Shown: positions 7,684-16,520, numbered from the stretch's first letter. The stretch: DNA of 52,396 nt from DATJPD01 sp036394195 (GCA_036394195.1 DASWFO010000151.1:1-52396); one strand, 5' to 3'. The notes: a model not told the origin generated them from the letters alone. A program made the numbers and translations.

Positions 7684-8634
7684 CTACGGCTTGATATCGA
7701 CCACCACCGGCACGTGGTCCGACGGCTGCCGCCAATCACGCGCCCCTTTGAGGATATGCACGCCGGCGACGAGCGGCTTCAGGTCGCGGGTGATCCACAC
7801 ATGGTCGAGGCGCCGGCCGCGGTCCGACGCTTTCCAGTCGCGGTTCCGGTAGCTCCACCAAGTGTACATGCGGGTTGGTTCCGGCACGAGATGGCGCGCC
7901 GCGTCGGTCCATTCATGGGCCGCGAGAAGCTTACCGAGCAGCTCCGTCTCGACCGGCGTGTGGCTGACCACATCGAGCAGCTGCTTGTGGGACCACACAT
8001 CGGTCGCCAGCGGCGCCACGTTCAGGTCTCCGACCAGGATCCGGGCGGCGCCGGTTTTCGGCTGGCTCTCCCACCACGCCGCCTGCTCGCGGAGGAACCG
8101 CAGCTTATGATCGAATTTCGGATTGAGCTTGGGATCGGGAACGTCGCCGCCGGCCGGCACATAGACGTTGTGGAGCTCGATCCGCTGCCCCGCGATTTCG
8201 AACTCGGCCAGGATGTGACGGCAGTCGACCTTGCCGCACCATTCGCGCGGCACCGCCGCATGGAGCGGACGGCGCGACAGGATCGCGACGCCGTTGTAGC
8301 CCTTCATGCCGCACGCCGCCTGATGTTCGTAGCCGAGCTTGGCCAGGGCGGCACGCGGGAAATGCTCGTCCGGTGACTTGGTTTCTTGCAGGCAGATGAT
8401 GTCGGGCGACGCGACCGCGGCGAGTTTTTTGATCAGGCGGAGCCGCAGGCGCACCGAGTTGATGTTCCAGGTCGCGATCCGGATGGCGCCGGCCGGCGCC
8501 GGCGGCAGCGCCTTCACGGCGTAGGGAGCCGGCGGACCACCGGCGATGTCCGGTGCGGCGTGCACCGGCATTTTGCGGCGGAGCACCACCTTGATGGCGG
8601 ACCGCCTTTGCTTGGCGCTGCGGGCAGAGCTCAT
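7684..8634 (-). CDS. xth: exodeoxyribonuclease III
   Basis: An AP endonuclease/3'-5' exonuclease of the base-excision repair pathway. In order: ATWNINSVRLR, LQETK (catalytic Glu), GYNGVAILSR, NVYVPAGG, VGDLNVAP (Asp/Asn), YTWWSYR, RLDHVWIT and the terminal SDHVPVVVDI with catalytic Asp-His. The start is uncertain. ATGs at 8634 and 8571 and a TTG at 8694 are all in frame with no clear ribosome-binding site, and the core would begin about 55 residues in from 8634. The basic, Pro/Ala-rich N-terminal extension is unusual for the family. A terminator lies just upstream (8714-8751), so it has its own promoter. Confidence 0.93.
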   Translation of the reverse strand: MSSARSAKQRRSAIKVVLRRKMPVHAAPDIAGGPPAPYAVKALPPAPAGAIRIATWNINSVRLRLRLIKKLAAVASPDIICLQETKSPDEHFPRAALAKLGYEHQAACGMKGYNGVAILSRRPLHAAVPREWCGKVDCRHILAEFEIAGQRIELHNVYVPAGGDVPDPKLNPKFDHKLRFLREQAAWWESQPKTGAARILVGDLNVAPLATDVWSHKQLLDVVSHTPVETELLGKLLAAHEWTDAARHLVPEPTRMYTWWSYRNRDWKASDRGRRLDHVWITRDLKPLVAGVHILKGARDWRQPSDHVPVVVDIKP

Positions 8635-8713
8635 GGAATCGGAGCGAGCGAGGATGACGAGTGGCAAAATTCCCGCTCGCGGCTCCGCCGTCAAGTCATG
8701 GATTCATTTCCCC

Positions 8714-8751
8714 AAAATAAAAGCGCCCGGTCGGGGGGGAAGACCGGGCGC
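8714..8751 (-). terminator. Rho-independent terminator
   Basis: A perfect 10-bp stem (8723-8732 with 8742-8751, GCGCCCGGTC/GACCGGGCGC) with a 9-nt G-rich loop is followed on the minus strand by TTTTATTTT (8722-8714). The polarity fits RNA arriving from 8750-8995, so it ends either the hydrolase transcript or the separate RNA proposed at 8714-8958. It also insulates xth. Confidence 0.85.
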
Positions 8752-8958
8752 TCGAAGCTCTCTCGTCAAGAGCTCGAGGGTGTCAGGGGAGCCACCCTCG
8801 AACGGCCGGAAGAAAACCACGGCCGCTTCTCAACCTCATATGGGGACCACAGCGGCACGCCGCAAGGCTCCGCGGCCACGTGCCGTTCAAATGAATTTGA
8901 CGAACGATTCCAGGCCGTTGTAACGCGATGGGCCGCGTCGCTCCGTGTCATTTGAACG
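8714..8958 (-). ncRNA. candidate structured RNA of unknown family
   Basis: The gap between two minus-strand genes is packed with perfect stems read toward the terminator. An 11-bp long-range stem (8948-8958 with 8884-8894) comes first, then GCACG/CGTGC with an inner CCGC/GCGG (8855-8883). CGGCCG/CGGCCG (8803-8808, 8820-8825), CGAGGGTG/CACCCTCG (8775-8800) and AGCTCT/AGAGCT (8756-8774) follow, then the terminator. There is no plausible reading frame. I compared it by eye with 6S, SRP, tmRNA and RNase P signatures and saw none. It could be an independent small RNA, a structured 3' UTR of the hydrolase gene or an xth leader. Confidence 0.45.
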
Positions 8959-8995
8959 TCTTTCCACAGCATGACATCGCCGCGACGGCGGTGCC

Positions 8996-9781
8996 CTAAA
9001 CGTGCAAACGTTTGCGCGAAGATCTGCGCGACAATGCGTACTCACGCGCGGCCGTGCCCATGGCGGCGAAGATCGCGGCAGAAAAGGGGTTCGTCGCGAT
9101 GCTCCACTCCGGATGCCATTGTATCCCCAGCCCGAAGCCGGGCGCTCCGGTGAGCCGCACGGCCTCGATCACCTCGTCGCTTGATACCGCCTCGATCGCG
9201 AGTCCGGCGGCCGGACGGTCGATCGCTTGCGCATGCAGTGAGTTCACCTGCACCTCGTGCTCGGAGGTGAGTTCCGCCAGGACACCGCCGCGGTGCAGGC
9301 GGATCGGATGAGCCGGCGCGTAACGGATCTCGTTCGGCTGATCCGCCGGTGCGCGATGGTCGCGCTTGCCCGGCAGTTCATGAACGTTCTGATGAAGCGT
9401 GCCGCCGAGGGCGACGTTGAGCTCCTGGTGGCCACGGCAAAGGGCGAGGATCGGTAGTCCCGCCGCGACCGCCATCCGGATCAGCGGCAAGGTCGTTCCG
9501 TCGCGGTGTGGGTCATGCAGCGTTCCGGGCCGCGAAGGCGCTCCGCCGTAGTGATGCGGCTCGACGTTGGACGGGCTGCCGGTCAGCAGGATGCCGTCGA
9601 GCGATGCGATGATCGACGCGATGTGGTCGCCGGACGGAAGGGCCGGAATGATGACCGGCTGCCCGCCGATCCCTTCAATCACGGCGCGGATATATTTCTC
9701 GCTGACCGTATGCGCCGAGATACGGCCCAAGGAGCGGATGCATGCGGTCACGCCGATCAGCGGAGGAGCGGCTGACGGCAT
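8996..9781 (-). CDS. gamma-glutamyl-gamma-aminobutyrate hydrolase family protein
   Basis: A 261-residue class I glutamine-amidotransferase-fold hydrolase (PuuD-like). LALCRGHQE carries the nucleophile Cys114, and GIQWHPEW supplies His223 and Glu225 of the triad. LLTGSPSNVEPHHYG is the oxyanion-side motif typical of PuuD proteins. It probably hydrolyses a gamma-glutamyl amide. It follows lolA by 13 nt, so the two share a transcript, although no functional link is evident. No other polyamine catabolism gene is in the window, so the substrate is uncertain. Confidence 0.85.
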   Translation of the reverse strand: MPSAAPPLIGVTACIRSLGRISAHTVSEKYIRAVIEGIGGQPVIIPALPSGDHIASIIASLDGILLTGSPSNVEPHHYGGAPSRPGTLHDPHRDGTTLPLIRMAVAAGLPILALCRGHQELNVALGGTLHQNVHELPGKRDHRAPADQPNEIRYAPAHPIRLHRGGVLAELTSEHEVQVNSLHAQAIDRPAAGLAIEAVSSDEVIEAVRLTGAPGFGLGIQWHPEWSIATNPFSAAIFAAMGTAAREYALSRRSSRKRLHV

Positions 9782-9794
9782 CCCCCGTCGGCCC

Positions 9795-10448
9795 TCAGCG
9801 CGTCGCGTCGTTGCCGAATGTCGCCGGGTCGCGGAATTCGAAGAGCTTCGGATCCAGGGTCATGCCCGACTGAACGTCGTAAAGCGTCACGCGCGTCGCC
9901 GCACCTTGCGCATCGGTGATCTGCCAGCTCGTCAGCACGAACGGCCGTTCTCCGAAGATGAACGTGACCTTGCCGGCGCGCGGATCGGAGGTTTGGGTGA
10001 CCGTGATGCGTAGGACCGCCGGCCCGTGCTCGACGTCGGTCACGGTGACGTCGCCGGACAAAGACAGAGGGTCGCGCACCAGTAGTCCGGCCGGGGTCGA
10101 GTTCAGCGGCAGGTAGGCCGGCGCATGCAACTGACGATCATAGTGGATGAGCAGGCTGTTGTTGGCGATCAGCAGGTTCGGATTGGGCTGATCGTAGTCC
10201 ACCCGAAGCTTGCCGGGCCGGGAGATGAACAGGCTGCCCTCGGCGGTGCCGCCGCGGCCGTCGACCTGCAGGAACCGCGCCCGCAGGGTCTTGACGCCGT
10301 TCAGATACCCTTCGACCCGACTGACGTCGTTCTGGTCGACGGCCGAGAGCTGGCGTCGCGCCGCCTGGGCCAGGGCCCGGCGCCCGCCGAGCCCGGCAGC
10401 GGCCAAGCCGAAAAGGAATGCCCGCCGACTGGAGAAGAAATGTGACAT
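9795..10448 (-). CDS. lolA: outer-membrane lipoprotein carrier protein LolA
   Basis: A 217-residue periplasmic chaperone that carries lipoproteins from LolCDE to the outer membrane. The N-terminal SSRRAFLFGLAAAGLGG is an export signal with a twin-Arg flavour. The mature part matches LolA: LNGVKTLRARFLQVD, GSLFISRPGKLRVDYD, PNLLIANNSLLIHYDRQL and a C-terminal half ending in LFEFRDP. It lies 66 nt downstream of ftsK, an arrangement common in Alphaproteobacteria. Confidence 0.9.
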   Translation of the reverse strand: MSHFFSSRRAFLFGLAAAGLGGRRALAQAARRQLSAVDQNDVSRVEGYLNGVKTLRARFLQVDGRGGTAEGSLFISRPGKLRVDYDQPNPNLLIANNSLLIHYDRQLHAPAYLPLNSTPAGLLVRDPLSLSGDVTVTDVEHGPAVLRITVTQTSDPRAGKVTFIFGERPFVLTSWQITDAQGAATRVTLYDVQSGMTLDPKLFEFRDPATFGNDATR

Positions 10449-10514
10449 GGGCGAGATATAGGGGCTCGCCCCGTCCCGGGCAAGCGACTGGGGCGATTCG
10501 GGCGCCTCGCCCGC

Positions 10515-12902
10515 TCAGGCCGCGTAATCGCCTTTGGGCGCCAGTACCTCGCGCTTGCCGACGTGGTTGGCGGCGCTCACCACGCCTTCGGTTTCCATGC
10601 GCTCGACGATTCGCGCAGCGCGGTTGTAGCCGATCTGCAGATGACGCTGGATGAAGCTCGTCGAGCATTTGCGCTCGCGCGCCACCAGGCCCACCGCCTG
10701 ATCGTAGAGGGCATCGCCCGATCCGCCGCCCTCGCCATCGCCGCCGAAGGCGGCCGCACCGGGCTCTTCATCCTCCTCCGTCACATCTTCGACATATTCC
10801 GGCTCGCCCTGGTCCTTGAGGAATTTGACCACCGCCTCGACCTCGCGGTCCGAGACGAACGGCCCGTGCACGCGCGTGATTCGGCCGCCGCCGGCCATGT
10901 ACAGCATGTCGCCTTGGCCGAGCAGCTGCTCGGCCCCCTGCTCGCCGAGAATCGTGCGGCTGTCGATCTTCGACGTGACCTGGAACGAGATCCGGGTCGG
11001 GAAATTCGCCTTGATCGTGCCGGTGATGACGTCGACCGACGGCCGCTGCGTCGCCATCAACAGATGGATACCCGCGGCCCGCGCCATCTGCGCCAGGCGC
11101 TGAATTGCCCATTCCACGTCCTTGCCGGCGACCAGCATCAGATCAGCCATTTCGTCGACGACGACGACGATGAACGGTAGCGGCACCATGTCGAGCGGCT
11201 GTTCTTCGAAGATCGGCTTGCCGGCTTCGTCGAACCCGGTCTGAACCTTGCGCGTCAGCGTCTCGCCCTTGCGCTTGGCTTCGGCGATCCGCGCGTTGTA
11301 GCCGGCGATGTTGCGCACACCCAGCTTCGACATCGCGCGATAGCGCGTCTCCATCTCGCGCACCGCCCATTTCAAGGCGACGACGGCCTTCTTGGGGTCG
11401 GTCACGACCGGGGCCAGGAGATGCGGGATCCCGTCGTACACCGACAGCTCCAGCATCTTCGGGTCCACCATGATGAAGCGGCAATCGGCGGGCGAGAGGC
11501 GGTAGAGCAACGACAGGATCATCGTGTTGATCGCCACCGACTTGCCGGAGCCGGTCGTGCCGGCGATCAGGAGATGCGGCATGCGCGCCAGGTCGACCAC
11601 CATCGGAGCACCACCGATATCCTTGCCCAGCGCCAGCGACAGCGCCTGCCCGTTGCGGTCGGCGATGTCATCGGCCAGCAGCTCGCGGAAATAGACCGTC
11701 TCGCGCGTCATGTTCGGCAGCTCGATGCCGATGACGTTGCGGCCGGGGACCACGGCGACGCGCACCGAGACGGCGCTCATCGAGCGCGCGATGTCATCGG
11801 ACAGCCCGATCACCCGGCTCGTCTTCGTGCCGGGTGCGGGCTCGAGCTCGTACAGTGTCACCACCGGGCCGGGCCGGACCTTGACGATCTGGCCCTTGAC
11901 GCCGAAATCGTCGAGCACCGATTCCAGGAGGCGCGCGTTCTGCGCCAGCGCGTCCTCGTCGATCTTTGCCGCTCCGCTCGCCTTCGGCAGGGCCAGGAGG
12001 TCCAGGGCCGGCAGGCGGTAACCGCCGCGCGTCGCAAGATCGAGGCTGGCCTGCTTCTTCGGCGGCTTCTTGGGCGCGGCTTCCGCGGTGCGCGGCGCCA
12101 CGAGCTCGGTCGGCGCCGGCCGTGCGCGCTCGATTTCGATCTCGGGCTCGGGTGCGGCCTGTCCGTCCAGCGACGGCTCGAGCCGCCCGCGCCGCGCCGC
12201 TTCGCGCGTCTGCGCACGCTGTCGCGCCGGGTCGCCGAAGCGCGGCCGCCACGCGGCCACGACCGTCGATGCCGCCCAGACGCGCGCCGCGGCCTGGGCC
12301 AGGAACCGCGCGAGCGCACGCCATTCGCCCCGCGTCACCGCGATGGCGAAAATCAGCAGGGCCGCCGCGACCGCAGCCGCGGCCGCGGCGACGGCCTGGG
12401 CGCCCAGCCCGTATTTTCCCGCCAGACGCACCATCGCACCCAGGAACAGCTGCCCGACCACCCCGCCGAGGCTCGCATCGAGCGGGCGCGGCCATCCGGC
12501 CGGCGGCGGCAGCACCGAAATCGCCAGCGCCGCCAGCAGGACCATCATCGGCATCAGCGCGATCCTGAGCCACCACAGCTTCAGATGCCCGGCGCGTAGC
12601 AATCGCCAGCCCCATCCCGCGAGCATCAGCGCGATGAAGGCGCCGCCGAGGCCGACGGTCTGGAGCAGGAGATCGGCGATCACGGCACCCGGATAGGCGA
12701 GCAGGTTGCGCACGGGAGCACTGGTGGCGTGACTGAGCGAGGGATCGGACGGCGTGTAACTCAACAGGGAGGCGGCCAGCGCGATGCCGGCGATGATCAG
12801 GCCAAGGCCCGCCGCTTCGATGAGGCGTTGTCGCGCAAAGCCGGCCATCCCGTCTGGAAACAAGGCGGTGGTGCGTCCGTTCGCGGCCGATCGTGTTGCC
12901 AT
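10515..12902 (-). CDS. ftsK: DNA translocase FtsK
   Basis: A 795-residue septal DNA translocase that pumps chromosome termini and activates XerCD at dif. Several membrane segments lie in residues 25-190, followed by an Ala/Pro/charged linker (about 230-290). The RecA-like motor has Walker A AGTTGSGKS at 447-455 and a Walker B-like FIVVVVDEMADLM. The C-terminal gamma winged helix includes STSFIQRHLQIGYNRAARIV. The ATG at 12902 follows GGAGGGG. The linker is shorter than in E. coli, as usual in this class. It lies 18 nt after the aminotransferase gene. Confidence 0.96.
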   Translation of the reverse strand: MATRSAANGRTTALFPDGMAGFARQRLIEAAGLGLIIAGIALAASLLSYTPSDPSLSHATSAPVRNLLAYPGAVIADLLLQTVGLGGAFIALMLAGWGWRLLRAGHLKLWWLRIALMPMMVLLAALAISVLPPPAGWPRPLDASLGGVVGQLFLGAMVRLAGKYGLGAQAVAAAAAAVAAALLIFAIAVTRGEWRALARFLAQAAARVWAASTVVAAWRPRFGDPARQRAQTREAARRGRLEPSLDGQAAPEPEIEIERARPAPTELVAPRTAEAAPKKPPKKQASLDLATRGGYRLPALDLLALPKASGAAKIDEDALAQNARLLESVLDDFGVKGQIVKVRPGPVVTLYELEPAPGTKTSRVIGLSDDIARSMSAVSVRVAVVPGRNVIGIELPNMTRETVYFRELLADDIADRNGQALSLALGKDIGGAPMVVDLARMPHLLIAGTTGSGKSVAINTMILSLLYRLSPADCRFIMVDPKMLELSVYDGIPHLLAPVVTDPKKAVVALKWAVREMETRYRAMSKLGVRNIAGYNARIAEAKRKGETLTRKVQTGFDEAGKPIFEEQPLDMVPLPFIVVVVDEMADLMLVAGKDVEWAIQRLAQMARAAGIHLLMATQRPSVDVITGTIKANFPTRISFQVTSKIDSRTILGEQGAEQLLGQGDMLYMAGGGRITRVHGPFVSDREVEAVVKFLKDQGEPEYVEDVTEEDEEPGAAAFGGDGEGGGSGDALYDQAVGLVARERKCSTSFIQRHLQIGYNRAARIVERMETEGVVSAANHVGKREVLAPKGDYAA

Positions 12903-12920
12903 TGTCTTATCCCCTCCAAC

Positions 12921-14129
12921 TCACTGCAGCACGCGCGCCATTCGCGCGAGTGCCGACTCTGTCGTCGCCAGGTCATGGACCAGCGCCACCCGGATATAAG
13001 CTTGTCCGTCGTTGCGCCCGCTCGCGTCAGGACGCGTGAGATAGGCACCCGGCAGCACCTTGACCGCCGCCTCCGTCCACAGCTTCTTCGTGACCGCCTC
13101 GCCGTCGCCGACATCGAGCCACAGGAAGAGGCCGGCTTCCGGCGTGTAATAGCCGTGCTTGGCACCGATCATGCGCTCGGCCAACGCGAACTTTTCCTGA
13201 TAGGAACGGCGGATCGGCGGGACATGGTCGTCGTCGCTCCACAGCGCCGTCGCCGCTTCCAGGATCGGCAGCGGGGTCGCGGCGCAGCAATAGCTGCGCA
13301 GCTGCCACAGCTTCGCGATCGTCTGCGGCGAGCCGACGGCGAAGCCGGAGCGCAATCCCGCCGAGCTCGAGCGCTTCGAGAGCGAATGCATGGCGAGCAC
13401 GTTGTCGAGCGAGCCGCCCAGGCTGGCGGCCGCTTCGAGAGCGCCGGTCGGCGGCTCGCGGTTGTAGATCTCGGCGTAGCACTCGTCGACGACCAGCAGA
13501 AAATCGTGATGCCGGGCGAGCGCGATCGCGTCGCGCAGATACGCCCGGTCGGCCATGGCGCCCTGCGGATTGCCGGGCGTGCACAGGATCATCAGCTGGG
13601 TGCGCGCCAGTGTCGCCGCATCCAGTGCTGCGAGATTGGGGAAGAAGCTGGTCTGCTTGGTGGCGGGCAGGAATTTCGGCTCGGCGCCGGCCAGCACCGC
13701 CGCTCCGAAATAGACCTGGTAGAACGGGTTGGGCATGAGCGCGATCGGCTTCGGGCCGTCCCCCTCGCTGGCCGAGACGGCCAGCAGGGCGGCCAGAAAC
13801 AGGCCCTCGCGCGTCCCGGCGCAGGGCGCGATCTGACGTTCCGGATCCAGCATGCCCGCCGGCAACCGGTAACGCCGGTTGAGCCAGCCGACGGCTGCGG
13901 CCCGGAATTGCGGCGTGCCGTTGATCGGCGGATAGCGGCCCCAGGGCTCACTCCCGGGCGTGGTCGTGCGGCCAATAATGTCGCGGACAAACGGCGGCGG
14001 GGGGTGCTGCGGATCCCCGATCGACATCACGATCGGCGGAAGATCAGCCTTCGGCTGAATGGGCTCGACCAGCTTATTGAGCTTGGTAAATGCATAATCA
14101 CTTAGCAGTTCTAAGCGGTTATTGAGCAT
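12921..14129 (-). CDS. class I/II aminotransferase, DapC-like
   Basis: A 402-residue fold-type I PLP enzyme. YPPINGTPQFRAAA and LCTPGNPQGAM are typical motifs. VVDECYAEIY contains the PLP-binding Asp/Tyr, and HSLSKRSSSAGLRSGF holds the Schiff-base Lys252. It is closest by eye to alphaproteobacterial N-succinyldiaminopimelate aminotransferases (lysine/peptidoglycan pathway), but other amino-acid aminotransferases share these motifs, so no symbol is given. The upstream gap (14130-14342) is AT-rich and holds a small GCGCTT/AAGCGC hairpin at 14162-14177. Confidence 0.82.
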   Translation of the reverse strand: MLNNRLELLSDYAFTKLNKLVEPIQPKADLPPIVMSIGDPQHPPPPFVRDIIGRTTTPGSEPWGRYPPINGTPQFRAAAVGWLNRRYRLPAGMLDPERQIAPCAGTREGLFLAALLAVSASEGDGPKPIALMPNPFYQVYFGAAVLAGAEPKFLPATKQTSFFPNLAALDAATLARTQLMILCTPGNPQGAMADRAYLRDAIALARHHDFLLVVDECYAEIYNREPPTGALEAAASLGGSLDNVLAMHSLSKRSSSAGLRSGFAVGSPQTIAKLWQLRSYCCAATPLPILEAATALWSDDDHVPPIRRSYQEKFALAERMIGAKHGYYTPEAGLFLWLDVGDGEAVTKKLWTEAAVKVLPGAYLTRPDASGRNDGQAYIRVALVHDLATTESALARMARVLQ

Positions 14130-14342
14130 TTCAACCCTATAACACGAACTACCGGCTCAGAGCGCTTAAAAAAGCGCGCTGATTCAGGAGCACAAATAGA
14201 AAACAAAGATATCCGGGCGGTTCTTGAACTACAAGTCTAGCTGTCTAGTTAGCCCCGCCTATTGGGGCTGAGAACGCTGTTCACCGCAAAATACCCGAGT
14301 CGCGCCGAGTCGCGGAACCGAATAAGAACAAGGGCTTATAGC

Positions 14343-14376
14343 AAAAAAAATAGGCGGCTCCTGAAGGAGCCGCCTA
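14343..14376 (-). terminator. Rho-independent terminator of amtB
   Basis: A perfect 11-bp stem (14366-14376 with 14351-14361, TAGGCGGCTCC/GGAGCCGCCTA) with a four-base loop is followed on the minus strand by eight T's (14350-14343). It lies about 30 nt after the amtB stop and insulates the downstream aminotransferase operon. Confidence 0.93.
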
Positions 14377-14405
14377 CCAGTTTAGGGAGGAGTACTGCTG
14401 ATCGA

Positions 14406-15755
14406 TTACTGGATGGTCTCGCCGTGCAGGGCGAGATCGAGGCCATCGCGCTCGGCTTCTTCGCCGACTCGCAGGCCCATGATCACGTCCAGCACCTTGA
14501 AGATGATGAAGCTGACCACCGCGTCGTACACCAGCACGACCGCGATGCCGTAGAGCTGCGTCATCACCTGGCCCGGGTTGCCGTCGAGGAGGCCGGGCGA
14601 GCCGCCCGGAGCATCGGCCGTGGCGCTGATGGCGCCGACGGCGAACACGCCGGTGAGCAACGCCCCAATGAAGCCGCCCACGGCATGCACGCCGAACGCG
14701 TCCAACGAGTCGTCGTAGCCCAGCGCCTTCTTGAGGCTGGTCGAGGCCCAGAAGCAGACCACGCCGGCGACGATGCCGATCACCAGCGCGCCGCCCGGCA
14801 GCACGAAGCCGGAGGCAGGGGTGATCGCGACCAGTCCGGCAACGGCACCCGAGATGATGCCGAGGACCGACGGCTTGCCACGGGCAATCCACTCCGCGAA
14901 CATCCACGCCAGCGCCGCCACGGCCGTGGCGATCTGCGTCACCGCCATCGCCATGCCGGCGCGAACGTCGGCTGCGACCGCCGAGCCGGCGTTGAAGCCG
15001 AACCAGCCGACCCACAGTAGGGACGCGCCGATCACCGCGTAACCGACGTTATGCGGCGCGAAGTTGTCGTGCCCGTAGCCTTTGCGCTTGCCGAGGACAA
15101 GGGCGCCCACCAGGCCGGCGATGCCGGCATTGATGTGGACGACCGTGCCGCCCGCGTAGTCGAGCACGCCGGCGGTCCCGAGGAAGCCGCCGCCCCACAC
15201 CCAGTGCGCCACCGGCGCATATTCGAGGATTAGCCACAGCCCGATGAACCACAGCAGGGCCGAGAACTTCATCCGGTCGGCGAGCGACCCGACGATCAGC
15301 GCGCAGGTGATGATCGCGAAGGTCAACTGGAAGCACATGTACACGCCTTCGGGGATCGTCTTCCCGAGCGGGTTAACCGAGTCGATCGCCATGTTCTTCA
15401 GCATGAACTGCGACAGGTCGCCGATGTATTTGCCGTCGCCGATGAAGGCGAGGCTGTAGGCGATGACCATCCACAACACGGTCACCAGGCAGGTGATCGC
15501 GAAGCTCTGCATCATCGTCGCCAGTACGTTCTTCTTGCGCACCATGCCGGCGTAGAACAGCGCCACGCCCGGAATGGTCATCATCAGCACCAGCGCGGTC
15601 GAGGTCAGCATCCATGCCGTGTCGCCGGAATCGATTTTGGGTGCCGCTGCCGCGGGCGCATCCTCGGCAAACGCACCGGGCGCAAAGCCCAGCAACGCTG
15701 CCGCCGCAACGGCCGCGACGGCCGCGAGGCCTAGCCACCTACCAGAAGTCTTCAT
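14406..15755 (-). CDS. amtB: ammonium transporter AmtB
   Basis: A 449-residue Amt/Rh channel in the inner membrane. The N-terminal signal peptide ends near AFA (about residue 30), followed by eleven hydrophobic segments. ALFYAGMVRKKNVL, GGTVVHINAG (first pore His) and DAFGVHAVGG (second pore His) are all present. The start is ATG 15755 with AGGAG just upstream. The frame opens earlier, but those codons are not Amt-like. It follows glnK but is separated from it by a strong terminator (16014-16043), so it has its own promoter, probably nitrogen-regulated. Confidence 0.96.
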   Translation of the reverse strand: MKTSGRWLGLAAVAAVAAAALLGFAPGAFAEDAPAAAAPKIDSGDTAWMLTSTALVLMMTIPGVALFYAGMVRKKNVLATMMQSFAITCLVTVLWMVIAYSLAFIGDGKYIGDLSQFMLKNMAIDSVNPLGKTIPEGVYMCFQLTFAIITCALIVGSLADRMKFSALLWFIGLWLILEYAPVAHWVWGGGFLGTAGVLDYAGGTVVHINAGIAGLVGALVLGKRKGYGHDNFAPHNVGYAVIGASLLWVGWFGFNAGSAVAADVRAGMAMAVTQIATAVAALAWMFAEWIARGKPSVLGIISGAVAGLVAITPASGFVLPGGALVIGIVAGVVCFWASTSLKKALGYDDSLDAFGVHAVGGFIGALLTGVFAVGAISATADAPGGSPGLLDGNPGQVMTQLYGIAVVLVYDAVVSFIIFKVLDVIMGLRVGEEAERDGLDLALHGETIQ

Positions 15756-15890
15756 CTTTCTCTCCTTAAGGTCCTGATTGTCCGGTTTGCCGGGCCCGAC
15801 CATCCCCTGAAATTTTTTTAGGAGGCCGCCCCCGCCTGGCGGATTTCAGAGCTGGACTGCTCCTTTGGAAACCCCAGACAGCCCGAGATG

Positions 15891-15906
15891 ATCAAGATTC
15901 GTGCCA
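15891..15906 (-). promoter_or_regulatory. sigma-54-like promoter upstream of amtB
   Basis: The minus strand reads TGGCACGAATCTTGAT. The -24 half is a perfect TGGCACG and the spacing is correct, but the -12 element is TTGA instead of TTGC. It would give a leader of about 120 nt. The same deviation occurs upstream of glnK (16521-16536), which supports both. A near-palindrome GCGCACAAAGTGAGC sits just upstream at 15926-15940. Confidence 0.4.
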
Positions 15907-16013
15907 TTTATCGGGGCGCGCCGCAGCGCACAAAGTGAGCGCGCAAACCGATATTTTTTGCCGTCTCCCGCATAATTTTTGAGCAAATTCGAACCAAAGG
16001 TTCAAAAAATGGA

Positions 16014-16043
16014 CAAAAAAACGGGGCGCCCGGAGCGCCCCGT
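16014..16043 (-). terminator. Rho-independent terminator of glnK
   Basis: A 9-bp stem (16035-16043 with 16021-16029, ACGGGGCGC/GCGCCCCGT) is followed on the minus strand by a run of T's (16020-16014). It lies between glnK and amtB, which are usually one operon, and so separates them transcriptionally. Confidence 0.9.
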
Positions 16044-16065
16044 CGCAAAACCGTCAGCAAATCGT

Positions 16066-16404
16066 TTACAGCGCGTCGCTATTGGTCTCGCCGGTGCGGA
16101 TACGCACGGCGTGCGCAATGTCATAGACGAAGATCTTCCCGTCGCCGATCTTGCCCGTGTTAGCCGTCTTCTGGATCGTCTCGACGACCCGCTCGACCAT
16201 GGGGTCGGCGACCGCGACTTCGATCTTCACTTTCGGCAGGAAGCTCACCGAGTACTCCGCACCGCGGTAGATTTCGGTTTGACCCTTTTGGCGTCCGAAT
16301 CCCTTGACCTCGGTGACCGTCAAACCCTGGACGCCCAGTCCGGTCAATGCTTCGCGCACCTCATCGAGCTTGAACGGCTTGATGACCGCCATCACCATTT
16401 TCAT
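16066..16404 (-). CDS. glnK: PII nitrogen regulatory protein GlnK
   Basis: A 112-residue PII protein. MKMVMAVIKPFKLDEVREAL is the classic N-terminus. The T-loop RGAEYSVSFLPK carries the uridylylation Tyr51, and the ATP-site motifs KTGKIGDGKIF-like (TGKIGDGKIFVYD) and RIRTGE are present. PII senses 2-oxoglutarate, ATP and ADP, and gates AmtB and NtrB/GlnE. The start at ATG 16404 follows GGAGGG. The in-frame codons upstream are not PII-like. The gene order glnK then amtB is standard. The terminator between them is notable. Confidence 0.95.
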   Translation of the reverse strand: MKMVMAVIKPFKLDEVREALTGLGVQGLTVTEVKGFGRQKGQTEIYRGAEYSVSFLPKVKIEVAVADPMVERVVETIQKTANTGKIGDGKIFVYDIAHAVRIRTGETNSDAL

Positions 16405-16520
16405 GAGAGTGTCCCTCCGCTTGTTTCGTCGCGGCCGGTTCTGCCGCCATACCGGCCCAAGACCGATCGCCCATTGGGGCCGTCTTCCAGCTGCGCTGGC
16501 TTCCCCCCGATGCATGATGT

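Noticed and set aside
8714..8958. Assignment of the hairpin region to 6S RNA, tmRNA or RNase P RNA
   Set aside because: None of the expected conserved sequence elements (T-loop with CCA, tag frame, RNase P core motifs) could be found by eye.
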